The notes under the pieces were generated by a model. That model ran no database searches and was not told the origin of the DNA. It worked only from the letters and a program-made list of their open reading frames with translations. From assembly GCA_013334225.1 (NCBI GenBank), contig JAAXXY010000022.1, forward strand, positions 1 to 46,963: a stretch of 46,963 nucleotides of DNA, written 5' to 3'. The stretch's first letter is position 1, and each line of letters opens with the position of its first letter. The translations under genes were made by a program, and so were the position numbers. Shown piece after piece: positions 1-8,601 of the stretch. Source of the DNA: Chlorobiaceae bacterium (GTDB lineage Bacteria; Bacteroidota; Chlorobiia; Chlorobiales; Chlorobiaceae).

Positions 1-229
1 GCACCTCGAACAGCAGGTACCCGATAAAGAAGATACCCGCGCCGGTACCGTAAACGGTTTCGCTGAACCCGAGATCGCTGCACATCTGCAGCTTCGCGAA
101 TCCCACATTGACACGATCGAGGTAGGCAAGAATGTAGCAGAGGAAAAGAAACGGGAGCAGCCTGCGTGCCGCTTTACCGAAAGCTGCGGTTTCCGGATTG
201 TTGGATGGAGGTGCAATATTCGTGTTCAT
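1..229 (-). CDS. MFS transporter, N-terminal fragment (cut by window edge)
   Basis: Reading leftward from an ATG at 229, the frame stays open to the window edge and gives about 76 residues. After a short polar N-terminus, a basic pair leads into a first membrane helix followed by AYLDRVNVGFAKLQM. This helix-1/loop signature (DRxNxGxA) is typical of major facilitator permeases of the anion:cation symporter (phthalate permease-like) family. A second hydrophobic segment, GIFFIGYLLFEV, follows. The rest of the protein lies outside the window, so the substrate cannot be suggested. The family call is fairly secure. Confidence 0.75.
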   Translation of the reverse strand, partial: MNTNIAPPSNNPETAAFGKAARRLLPFLFLCYILAYLDRVNVGFAKLQMCSDLGFSETVYGTGAGIFFIGYLLFEV

Positions 230-424
230 ATAGGAAAAGTAATCCGTGTTCTCATGCCGCTGGACATGACCGGCAATGAGTGCCCGGGGCTGACGCCCCT
301 ATAAACAAATTTGCCTCACCCCGACAAGTCGGGGCTGTTTTGGGAAACTGGGATCCGGAGAGTGCGATCCGGGAATTCCCACTTACCACTTTCCACTTTC
401 CAATCTTCCCTCAGTCCTGAGTCC
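230..424. other. Intergenic stretch with two short GC palindromes
   Basis: No gene is visible. There are two compact inverted repeats, GGGGC-N4-GCCCC (286-299) and CCCCGAC-AA-GTCGGGG (319-334). The second is followed on the plus strand by CTGTTTT. Both flanking genes point left, so a plus-strand terminator has no obvious client. They may be remnants of palindromic repeats. A pyrimidine-rich low-complexity run follows at about 378-410. Confidence 0.4.
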
Positions 425-1099
425 TCAGCACTGAGAAAGCGCCCTGTTGACAAACCCGACAAGCGGCCGGGCTGTCCGGAAAACCTCGAGAAGCTCATCG
501 GCAAATCCTGCAGAGACAACCTCCTTGTCTGAAAAAAACCGCTGGGTGTAGTAACCCTTGTACTTCAGGTATTCAAGGGCCGGGCTCGATGCATCGAACC
601 CTTTCGGAGGCCTCGACAGTTTTCCGGAAGGAAGCACTCCCTCGGGAAACTGTGATGAAAACGTTTTTTCCGAAACGATAGCCAGCCACTCATTGAAATG
701 CATATCTATCTGCCGCCTGACCTGATCGAGGACTGCCGGTTCCGGCATGTAGATCCCTCCGCCTCCGAATGATGCGCCGGGTTCGAGATGGAAATAATAT
801 CCTCCGAACGGGCTCTTCTTCCCCTCCCTGCTGATGAAAACGAAAAAGTTGGTTTTATAGGGCGACTTGTCCTTTGAAAACCTGATATCGCGGTTGATGC
901 GCATGATGCAGGATTTCGGATCGAGCCCTGACGAAGCGATTTCATCGTCGAATGCCGAAACACCGGCAAGAAGCTGTACAACCGTATCGAAAAAATCGGC
1001 GTAGGCTGCCTGATACTCTTTGCGGTTTGCTTCGAACCAGTTCCTGTCATTATGGGACTTAAGCTCAGTGAGAAACCCAAGCGTCGCTTTGGTGATCAT
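425..1099 (-). CDS. DUF2461 family protein
   Basis: This 224-residue protein matches the DUF2461/TIGR02453 family in length and pattern. It has an N-terminal FLTELKSHNDRNWFEANRK block, a central RINRDIRFSKDKSPYKTNF block, then a GGYYFHLEPG strand. The family is widespread in bacteria and fungi and has no established biochemical role. The conserved Arg/Asp/Lys residues of the central block are all present, so the copy looks intact. It starts at an ATG and is read alone. The 70-bp gap to the TcmP-like gene upstream would allow co-transcription, but nothing links the two functionally. Confidence 0.85.
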   Translation of the reverse strand: MITKATLGFLTELKSHNDRNWFEANRKEYQAAYADFFDTVVQLLAGVSAFDDEIASSGLDPKSCIMRINRDIRFSKDKSPYKTNFFVFISREGKKSPFGGYYFHLEPGASFGGGGIYMPEPAVLDQVRRQIDMHFNEWLAIVSEKTFSSQFPEGVLPSGKLSRPPKGFDASSPALEYLKYKGYYTQRFFSDKEVVSAGFADELLEVFRTARPLVGFVNRALSQC

Positions 1100-1169
1100 A
1101 TCCGCTCCTTTTTCCTTACGTTGTTTTCAATACAAGAAAATCCGTCCGGCAATCGTTATGACATGCCGG

Positions 1170-2060
1170 TCACTGTTCATCCCCGATGATCATGCGGGAA
1201 ATTTCAAAAACAGGATTGCTGCATGAGGCGCAAATCAGCCGGTAAAGCGGCATATTACCTGAACTGCGCAACATCAGCGGAATATCGGTGACATAGGTCC
1301 AGTTCTTTTTCAGCAGCCGGACATAGAGATATGCGAGCTGATCGATGGAGTTATCGATCTTTTCCATAACTGTTTCTTCGCCAAACAGAGAGAAATTTCT
1401 TTCTTCACAGAGAAATTCCGCCCTGATCGCTTCCTCCGGAAGTGCGAAGAACGGTTCAAGCCGGGCGATATCACCAAGCTGTCCATCGTGGTCAAGCAAT
1501 TTGTTGACAATAACTCCTGTTGGAAGAAGAAGCCAGAGGTCCGACCTTCTGCAAGGAATCCGTTCGATCGACCTCCACTCGATATTGAAACCGAGAGGAT
1601 CAAGCAGGATCAAAGCTGAAAATTCATCGGACCGCAATGCATCAGCAAACCTCTCGAGCTCCAGATTGCAGTCTTCCGGCCTGAAAATCATTTTTTTCCG
1701 GTTTGACCCGGGCACTGCCTCGAGCCGCTCCTTAAGCTTGACAAGGCTTTGATGATCGTCAACAAAATAGTAGTAATCGAATCCTTTCTCCAGGTTCAAA
1801 ACCCTTTCGGCTGACCCTTTATAACCTTTCTCTTCTGCCGTTGTGAATTTCAGTTGCTGCAGCAGAGGACTTTTCGGATCCCGTCTTGAGCCGCTGCCGG
1901 CAAATGCGTCAAAATACACGGTTTTCAGAAAAGGATTCGTACCGGCAACCGACAGATAGGAATCTATATACCGCTCAAAGTAATCGAGTCTCTTTTCAGA
2001 GGATGGCCCTTCATATTCCGGATAGAGCTCCATTAAACCATTCAGACTTTCATCATTCAT
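1170..2060 (-). CDS. tcmP: Three-Cys-motif partner protein TcmP-like
   Basis: This 296-residue protein has the TcmP layout. An N-terminal helical lead (KRLDYFERYIDSYL) is followed by a strand and loop YFDAFAGSGS, which resembles a Rossmann methyltransferase motif I. Then come a YYFVDDH acidic motif, and LILLDPLGFNIEW around residue 150, in the place of a methyltransferase motif IV (DPxG). TcmP proteins normally sit beside a three-Cys-motif protein (phage Gp37/DUF5131-like), whose function is unclear. No such partner is visible in this window. A methyltransferase-like fold is an inference from the motifs. The sparse distribution of the family suggests a defence or mobile-element origin. Confidence 0.75.
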   Translation of the reverse strand: MNDESLNGLMELYPEYEGPSSEKRLDYFERYIDSYLSVAGTNPFLKTVYFDAFAGSGSRRDPKSPLLQQLKFTTAEEKGYKGSAERVLNLEKGFDYYYFVDDHQSLVKLKERLEAVPGSNRKKMIFRPEDCNLELERFADALRSDEFSALILLDPLGFNIEWRSIERIPCRRSDLWLLLPTGVIVNKLLDHDGQLGDIARLEPFFALPEEAIRAEFLCEERNFSLFGEETVMEKIDNSIDQLAYLYVRLLKKNWTYVTDIPLMLRSSGNMPLYRLICASCSNPVFEISRMIIGDEQ

Positions 2061-2227
2061 AATACCGCTGTTTCGTGTTGTTCATCCATTATTTCCCTGG
2101 TTAGCCTACAGCAGCAGCCCTTTTCTTTTTAAAAAAAATGCTGCGTATCGAATCGAGATACGATAAAGCATGCTTGATTTTCGAAAAGTAAAATATAAAA
2201 AACGTAATACCGAAGGGAATTCAGCTG

Positions 2228-2959
2228 TTAATCGATAGAAATTGCTTCTGAAAAGCAGTATCCTGAGCCATGTGAGGTTTTGACGGGAATCCGGCGCCCG
2301 ATGCCCTTGTTTTTAAGGCGAAGCCGGTGAACCAGTGCATCAAGAGAACGATTGCCATAATCGTTGTTGTCATAATCAAGCGCACTGAGAAGGTCCTGTC
2401 GAGCAACGACTTCATTATATGACAAAGCAAGCCGTTCTATCAGATCGAATTCCTTTGCTGTAAGATTAATTTCATTTCCGTCCGGAGAGCGCAATATCTG
2501 ACCGTTCCTTAACAGTTTCCATCTCGATTCCTGTTTTTGGAACCTTGTCGGCTCATTTTTCTTTGCTTCCTCCTTTGTCGAGTGATTATTGTCGAGACGT
2601 CCGAGAATACTTAAAATGGAGGCTGACAATTCGGAAAAATCGACAGGCTTTACCAGATAGATATCCGCTCCGGCTTTGTAGGCGTTTATTTTGCTTTCCA
2701 GCGACGACTGCGCGGTGAGCATGATGATGCGCATGTCGGTATTGTTGCGGATATATTCTGCAAGAACAATACCGTTCTGGTCGGGAAGACCGATATCGAG
2801 CACAACGACATCGAACCCTGCTTCAGCGATATTTCTATAAAACTCAAGAGCCGAATCAACTCCGGTTACATCGAGACCTGAAAGCCTGAGGTACTCGACC
2901 ATGCTGTCGCAGAAATCCTTATCATCTTCAACAATGATTACACGTCTGTTATTGTCCAT
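2228..2959 (-). CDS. OmpR-family response regulator
   Basis: Residues 1-120 form a receiver domain: acidic pair VEDD, phospho-acceptor in VVLDIGLPDQNG, MLTAQ with the conserved Thr, and the KPVD lysine. A roughly 25-residue polar linker leads to a C-terminal winged helix with LTAKEFDLIERLA and a recognition region ending in KTSHGSGYCF. That is the OmpR/PhoB arrangement. An upstream in-frame TTG (2992) would add 11 residues; I prefer the ATG at 2959, which directly precedes the conserved domain. It lies about 100 bp downstream of the PAS-rich kinase on the same strand, so it is very probably the cognate output regulator. Its target promoters are not known. Confidence 0.9.
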   Translation of the reverse strand: MDNNRRVIIVEDDKDFCDSMVEYLRLSGLDVTGVDSALEFYRNIAEAGFDVVVLDIGLPDQNGIVLAEYIRNNTDMRIIMLTAQSSLESKINAYKAGADIYLVKPVDFSELSASILSILGRLDNNHSTKEEAKKNEPTRFQKQESRWKLLRNGQILRSPDGNEINLTAKEFDLIERLALSYNEVVARQDLLSALDYDNNDYGNRSLDALVHRLRLKNKGIGRRIPVKTSHGSGYCFSEAISID

Positions 2960-3060
2960 AAATTCCGAAGGATATGTTGTATCTGCTTTCAACAGAACAG
3001 TATAGTGAAAAAGTCCCTATTTTTTACAGAAGATGGCGTCATTGCCGCCTTTCCGGAAAT

Positions 3061-6000
3061 TCAGTGAGCTTTCTCATATAATGGAACGCGTACCATCGCT
3101 TCGACACCTGCGGGTATGCCTTTCAGGCTTACCGTTCCCTTATGCTGTTCGATAATGTTCTTTACAAGCCACAAACCCAGTCCTGCTCCGCTGGTGTTCA
3201 TCGAGTTGCTGCCCCGGCGGTATTTCTCGAAGAACGATTCGGCCTGCTCTTCCGTAATCGTTTTCCCCTGGTTCCTGATCCTGATAACCGCTTCCTTACC
3301 TTCATGCCGGCAGTCAACTTCTATTGGTTTGTCGGCAGGAGAGTATTTCCTGGCATTGTCGAGCAGGTTGTAAATCGCCAGACCGAACTGGATTGAATCG
3401 CCGGAAATCCTGCAATCATCGAGGTTATGGGAATACATGACCGTGATGTCGGACCAGAGGGATTTAAACGACTCGAGCTGTGCCGAGACGACCTGGGATA
3501 TATAGAATACCTTGAATGTCATCTGAATCCGGGACTCGAACACACGACTTTCATGGATCGATTCTTCCATCAAGTCCACAAGACGGTCTATGGCACGGTG
3601 GATTTTGCCGGTTTCGACCGGATTTACGCAGTTGCAGCGCTTGTTTTTAAGCTCGATAAGATCAAGGTTGCCGCGAATGATTGCAAGAGGGGTACGGTAT
3701 TCATGGGTTATCATGCTCAAAAAGCTGTTCAGGCGGTTCACTTCCTCGTTCAGTTGAACAGTCCGTTCGGCAACAGCCTGCTCGAGCCGTTCGATGCTCA
3801 TCTGCTGCACTTCCTGCAGGGTGATATCGGTAATCATGACCAGTAAAGCCTGCCTGTCGTTGATCGTGATATATTCGGCTGAAAACAGGATATTCAGAGG
3901 TTCTCCCGTTTTTTTCCTGAAATGGAAAGGGGTATTGATGATTTTACGGCAACCGTAGAGTTCCCTCCTGATCTGTTCCTCATCTTCATGGTTCATCACA
4001 ATCCCGATTTCGAAAATATTCCGTCCGATAACCTCTTCCCGATCGAACCCGAAGAGTTCGAGCATGGCAAAGTTCACATCGTACATGATGCCTTTTTCGA
4101 CTTCACCGATGGCTATCGCAACAGGAGAGTGATCGAAGATGTTCCGAAATTTGCTTTCGTTTGCCCTGACAGCCGCTTCGGCCTTCTTCTGTTCGGTGAT
4201 GTCCTGAACAATACCGAGTACATGCATGTCGTTGTCATTGACATCCGTCAGGCTGGAACCGGTAACCCATATCCATCGAAGTTCGCCGTTCTGACGATGA
4301 ATACGGCACTCGAACGTATAATTTTCTTTTCTGTTGATCGAATCAACAATCAAAGCCTGGATCCGGGCACGATCTTCCGGAACAATATGGCTGATAAACT
4401 TTTCAAGGGACCATTCCGGCTCTATCGAATCGTAACCGAAAATATGGGCATGCTCGAGAGAACGCTCCACATGGTAATTCAGCAGGTTCATGTCCCAGAC
4501 GCCTACATGGCTTTTCTTGAGGATAAAATCAAGTTTCTCACGGCTTTTCTGGAGCTCGTCCTCGATTTTTTTTCGGTTTGTAATATCGATAACAGTGCCG
4601 ATATAACGATCGACCTTGCCATGGTTGTTGTAAAGTGGCCTGCCTCGCGACATCAGCCAATGGATTGAACCGTCCGGATGTTCGACACGGTATTCAGTAT
4701 TAAGCTCGATTTTTGTTTTTGATGCCGAGATTACAGCCTGAACAGTTTTTTCTCTGTCCTCGGGGTATATGGCGCTTTTCCAGAGATCGAATGTCGGTTT
4801 TTCTCCATTGCGCCAGTCCAGACCGTATAAAGGCCATGTTTCTGTCGACCAGATATTTTCGCCGGTTTTCATGTTCCATTCCCAGACGCCAGCCCGCGCT
4901 GCTTCCAGGGCCTGGCTGAGCCTCATCTTGCTGTCCATCAGGTCATTCAGAAGCTCCTTGCGATTGGTAACATCGGATACGGTCCCGATGTAACTTTTTA
5001 TCTTTCCGTCGGGGAAGTAGAACGGCACACCTCGGCACATGAGCCAGTGCACCGAACCATCCTTGTGACAGACCCTGTATTCGATATTGATATCCTTCTC
5101 GTTGTTGGCCGCAGACATCACCTTCTCGAATGTTATATCCTTGTCGAGAGGGTGGATATTGGTTTCACAAAGTTTATGCGTAGTCTTCTTGCTGTCAGGC
5201 TCCAGATCATACAATCTCCAGATACTGTCGGTCCAGGTTACATTGTCTTCCACGACATTCCATTCCCAGACACCGGAATTGGTGGCGTCGAGGGCAAATG
5301 TCATTCTCTTTCTGCTCTCTTCAAGCGCAATCTCTATTGTTTTGCGTTCCGTAATATCGATAATCATTCCGATATAGCGTATCGTCTTACCTTTAGCATT
5401 CAATTGCGGCTTGCCCCGTGACATGAGCCAGTGGACAGATCCGTCGGGATGCAGTGTCCGGTACTCTACAGCGAGTTCGCTCCCGTTGTTTGCCGCATCA
5501 CTGACCACTCTGACAGCCATTTCCCTGTCATCCGGATGAATCATGTTTGCCCAAAAATCGAAAGTGGGTTTGGCATCCTGTTTTTCGAGCCCGTACAGCT
5601 GCCACATTTCTTCTGTCCACGTATTTTCATTGGTTTTCAAATCCCACTCCCATACACCGGCCTGTGCGGCTTCCAATGCAAGATTGAGTCTCTCCTTGCT
5701 TTCGACGAGTTCAAGCTCGATATTTTTGCGTTCGGTTATATCGATGATCGCCCCGATGTACCGGACAAGGTTTCCATTGGCATCCTTGACCGGCATTCCA
5801 CGGGAAGTCAGCCAGCGGACCGAACCGTCCGGGTGAACGGTGCGATACTCAAGAGAAGCAGCCTCACCCCTGCTCACGGCAGACTTGATGATCCAAGAGA
5901 CCATCGCCCGATCGTCCGGATGAACGGTATCGACACAGAGCTGATTGTTCAGGGGAACGCTTCCCGGTTCAAGGCCGTACAATCGCCATACCTGTTCGGA

Positions 6001-7245
6001 CCAGCTCAGCGTATCGGTCGAAACATCCCACTCCCATACTCCTGACAGGGATGCATCCAGAGCGTAATTGAAGCGGACCTTGCTCTGCAGCAGCTCGATC
6101 TCTATCTGTTTCCGATCGGTGATATCGATGATTGTACCAATAAAGCTCTGTTTATTGGTCAAATCATTATGCATGGGCTTACCACGGGATAAAACCCAGC
6201 GAGCCGTTCCATCAGAAAGACAGACACGATATTCCACATTCAATTCACTTTTACTGGCGGCAGCTCCGTTGACCTTCTTCTTGACGATATCGATATCATC
6301 AGGATGTACCACATTTTCCCAGAGTTCAATCGAAGCTTTTTCCTTTCCGGGTTCCATGCCGTAGAGCTTCCATGTTTCATCCGACCAGTCAACCTCACCA
6401 GTTTCCTGGTCCCATTCCCATATACCCGCATGCGCTGCCGAAAGCGCCTGATCGAGCCTTGTTTTGCTTTTATTCAGCTCCTCTTCGAACCCTTTTCGGT
6501 CGCTGATGTCGATTCCGATGGAGAGCGCACACGCTTTGCCGTCAATGAATATCCTGCTTGTCCGTGTCAGCATCCACAAATGCCCGCTACAGCCATGCGG
6601 ATGGATTTTTAAAACTCTTGAATCATCAACCCCCTTGTTGATAACCTCCATGATTCTCTTGCTGAGCATGGGCATATCGGCAGGGCTGAAAAATTCTGCG
6701 GGCTTGGGAATCTTTTTGTCAGACCGGCCTTTACTGTATAGCATCTCTTCGGCATATCTGTTCCAGACGATCATGCGAAGATCAGCATCGAGGATCACGG
6801 CTGAACAAGGCATGGTATCGAGCAGGGCTGTCTTCAATGACCGTTCCGTATTGAGATCCCTGCTGGTTTTACGAAAACCTGAAATATCCTGGATGGAAAC
6901 AAGAAGGCTGTTTATGTTATCTTTGCCGGAATTGACAGGATTTATAGTTACCCGCCAGGTATCCCTTTCATCCTCGAATACTTTCCGTTTCCCGGTTATC
7001 AATACTTCGTCTATAAGCTTTTTCTGATGGTCGGCAAGTTCCGGCTGATGCAGGACATCGGCAAGAAGGTTATAGATATTTTCACCGATGCATTCACTGG
7101 TTGTCAAACCGAACCAGGATGAAAAAACGCTGTTGGCATTCAGAATTACACCTTCGCTGTCGATGAGGTACACTAAATCAGGAAGGGCTTCCAGGATTGC
7201 GGAAATTTCAGACAACTGCTTGCTGTTTTGAGCGATTGTTTTCAT
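3061..7245 (-). CDS. Soluble multi-PAS sensor histidine kinase (about nine PAS domains)
   Basis: This is a protein of about 1394 residues with no signal peptide or membrane helix, so it should be a cytoplasmic sensor. Two divergent PAS domains (about 15-130 and 140-255) precede five closely related PAS_3-type repeats (about 260-900). Each repeat begins G(V/I)WEW(D/N) and contains HPDGSVxWL..RG and IGxxIDIT. Two further PAS domains (about 905-1150) and a short coiled coil follow. The kinase core has an H-box (THEYRTPLAII, His near 1181), an N-box (NLLDNARKYS) and a G-box (GAGLGLWLVKNI). The five repeats look like recent tandem duplications. No cofactor-specific PAS residues could be assigned, so the signal (light, redox, oxygen or ligand) is unknown. 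I chose the ATG at 7245 over an upstream TTG (7254). The response regulator gene follows directly. Confidence 0.93.
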   Translation of the reverse strand: MKTIAQNSKQLSEISAILEALPDLVYLIDSEGVILNANSVFSSWFGLTTSECIGENIYNLLADVLHQPELADHQKKLIDEVLITGKRKVFEDERDTWRVTINPVNSGKDNINSLLVSIQDISGFRKTSRDLNTERSLKTALLDTMPCSAVILDADLRMIVWNRYAEEMLYSKGRSDKKIPKPAEFFSPADMPMLSKRIMEVINKGVDDSRVLKIHPHGCSGHLWMLTRTSRIFIDGKACALSIGIDISDRKGFEEELNKSKTRLDQALSAAHAGIWEWDQETGEVDWSDETWKLYGMEPGKEKASIELWENVVHPDDIDIVKKKVNGAAASKSELNVEYRVCLSDGTARWVLSRGKPMHNDLTNKQSFIGTIIDITDRKQIEIELLQSKVRFNYALDASLSGVWEWDVSTDTLSWSEQVWRLYGLEPGSVPLNNQLCVDTVHPDDRAMVSWIIKSAVSRGEAASLEYRTVHPDGSVRWLTSRGMPVKDANGNLVRYIGAIIDITERKNIELELVESKERLNLALEAAQAGVWEWDLKTNENTWTEEMWQLYGLEKQDAKPTFDFWANMIHPDDREMAVRVVSDAANNGSELAVEYRTLHPDGSVHWLMSRGKPQLNAKGKTIRYIGMIIDITERKTIEIALEESRKRMTFALDATNSGVWEWNVVEDNVTWTDSIWRLYDLEPDSKKTTHKLCETNIHPLDKDITFEKVMSAANNEKDINIEYRVCHKDGSVHWLMCRGVPFYFPDGKIKSYIGTVSDVTNRKELLNDLMDSKMRLSQALEAARAGVWEWNMKTGENIWSTETWPLYGLDWRNGEKPTFDLWKSAIYPEDREKTVQAVISASKTKIELNTEYRVEHPDGSIHWLMSRGRPLYNNHGKVDRYIGTVIDITNRKKIEDELQKSREKLDFILKKSHVGVWDMNLLNYHVERSLEHAHIFGYDSIEPEWSLEKFISHIVPEDRARIQALIVDSINRKENYTFECRIHRQNGELRWIWVTGSSLTDVNDNDMHVLGIVQDITEQKKAEAAVRANESKFRNIFDHSPVAIAIGEVEKGIMYDVNFAMLELFGFDREEVIGRNIFEIGIVMNHEDEEQIRRELYGCRKIINTPFHFRKKTGEPLNILFSAEYITINDRQALLVMITDITLQEVQQMSIERLEQAVAERTVQLNEEVNRLNSFLSMITHEYRTPLAIIRGNLDLIELKNKRCNCVNPVETGKIHRAIDRLVDLMEESIHESRVFESRIQMTFKVFYISQVVSAQLESFKSLWSDITVMYSHNLDDCRISGDSIQFGLAIYNLLDNARKYSPADKPIEVDCRHEGKEAVIRIRNQGKTITEEQAESFFEKYRRGSNSMNTSGAGLGLWLVKNIIEQHKGTVSLKGIPAGVEAMVRVPLYEKAH

Positions 7246-7536
7246 GTGTATCAAAAATGATGGAAAGCAGGCTTGTCACTTCGACATATGAGATTTATCA
7301 GCAAAAAAAATATCAGATTTACAAGATATTTTCTCACTTTGCTTATAATTCATACATAAAAAGCCGCACTTTTCAATGTACAATCTGTTCAAAGTATAGT
7401 TATCCCAGGGAAGCCACCCGCCAAATAAAGCACTTTGATAGTATTATCGTTTCTGATGAAACGAAAAAATGCGAACCGGGCGTCAAAATCGTGTAGCCCG
7501 ACCCGCACTGTTGATGGAGAAGTGAAAGAAGCATGT
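7246..7536. promoter_or_regulatory. AT-rich spacer, probable promoter region of the sensor kinase
   Basis: This 290-bp gap separates the end of the chlorophyll-synthase gene from the kinase start. It is strongly AT-rich between about 7290 and 7440 and contains no convincing gene. A small imperfect hairpin (TCGTTT / AAACGA, 7447-7464) lies near the end of the synthase gene. The kinase-regulator pair is likely transcribed from here, but I could not fix -10/-35 boxes with confidence. Confidence 0.35.
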
Positions 7537-8601
7537 TCAACCGAGGTACTTGATACCGATCAGTCCGGCAGCGATAAACTGGTTTATGAGAAAAAGAAAA
7601 TTGTTCACGACCTGGAAACGCAGAAAAGCATTGTGGGCATGGACTTCGCTCTTTCCGATGGCGTTTCCGAACCCGTCATCGACTGCGTGCTGCATGAATG
7701 ATGCGCCGGTTTCAGGATTCCGGTAAATACCTGCCTGAATGTATATGCTGAATGTCATCGACGCGAGAATGATATACATGAGTATCTGGAAACCCCAGCT
7801 CCAGGCAAGAACTGCAAAGACAGCGAACACGAGATCGATGATCCCGAATGCTACAAGAAAGGTCTTGCGGGTCCCGATCATGACGGTAAGCGATTTCATC
7901 CCGCTTTTTGCGTCCCCTTCTGTAGACTTGAAATCATTCATGATGATAAGAGAAACGGCCATAAAGAAGTTAAGGATGCCGAGCCAGATCACTTCAGGCC
8001 TTATGTCACTGAACAGCGCATTTGCGGACAGGTACGTAATGAATCCATAGGAGAGGCCAACTGCCGGTGCGGAAAGGAAGATGTTTTTTTTCAGTTTCAA
8101 CGGGGGGGCCGAATAGATATACCCTATAACAAGACCGGATAACAGGGAGACAGCAAAAACGATACCTCTCACTCCCCCGATATCGGATCCGATCCAGATT
8201 GCAAGCAGAATAGCTGTTACCAGCACAATACCCCAGTTCCATGCCGCTTCCCTTTCTGATATCCTGCCTGAAGGGATCGGGCGGGTAGGCTCATTGAGCC
8301 TGTCAAGCTCGAGATCGTAGAAATCGTTTATTGACTGGCTGAAACCAGTACCAAGAGGTCCGTACATTATGAAAAGCGCCAGCAACAGGAGATAATCGTG
8401 TAACGTTGGTTTCATGCCTCCGGAAGCCATTACCCCTGCAGCAAGGCAGGGAAAAACGCTTATCCAGGTAACAGGGTCAAGCAGTTCTATATGTGCCTTG
8501 ACCTTGTCGATAAAGAGCGCACGAGTATTTACTGACATGGAATTTTTTTCTGAGGTGGCTGGAAACTGATTTATCATTTGCTGATTGTTTGCCTGGCTCA
8601 T
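7537..8601 (-). CDS. bchK: (Bacterio)chlorophyll synthase, probably BchK-type (BChl c/d/e synthase)
   Basis: This 354-residue polytopic membrane prenyltransferase belongs to the UbiA/ChlG family. It joins the isoprenoid tail (farnesyl in chlorosome pigments) to a bacteriochlorophyllide. The two metal-pyrophosphate motifs are intact: NDFYDLELD at residues 92-100, followed by NEPTRPIPSGRIS, and a second motif NDFKSTEGDAKSG near 222. About eight hydrophobic segments are present. Green sulfur bacteria usually have two paralogues: BchG (BChl a) and BchK (chlorosome pigments). The chlorosome-gene context and the GTGFSQS form of motif 1 favour BchK, but a direct comparison is needed. The start ATG abuts the TAA of the upstream radical-SAM gene (TAAATG), which implies translational coupling. 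Confidence 0.75.
   Translation of the reverse strand: MSQANNQQMINQFPATSEKNSMSVNTRALFIDKVKAHIELLDPVTWISVFPCLAAGVMASGGMKPTLHDYLLLLALFIMYGPLGTGFSQSINDFYDLELDRLNEPTRPIPSGRISEREAAWNWGIVLVTAILLAIWIGSDIGGVRGIVFAVSLLSGLVIGYIYSAPPLKLKKNIFLSAPAVGLSYGFITYLSANALFSDIRPEVIWLGILNFFMAVSLIIMNDFKSTEGDAKSGMKSLTVMIGTRKTFLVAFGIIDLVFAVFAVLAWSWGFQILMYIILASMTFSIYIQAGIYRNPETGASFMQHAVDDGFGNAIGKSEVHAHNAFLRFQVVNNFLFLINQFIAAGLIGIKYLG

Noticed and set aside
319..341. Plus-strand terminator-like hairpin near the left edge
   Set aside because: No plus-strand gene lies upstream, so it cannot be tied to a transcript. It is listed only as part of the intergenic description.
3116..6612. Series of plus-strand open frames antisense to the PAS kinase gene
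   Set aside because: They are complementary-strand shadows of a clearly coding gene. None shows a recognisable motif, and their repeated similarity only mirrors the PAS repeats.
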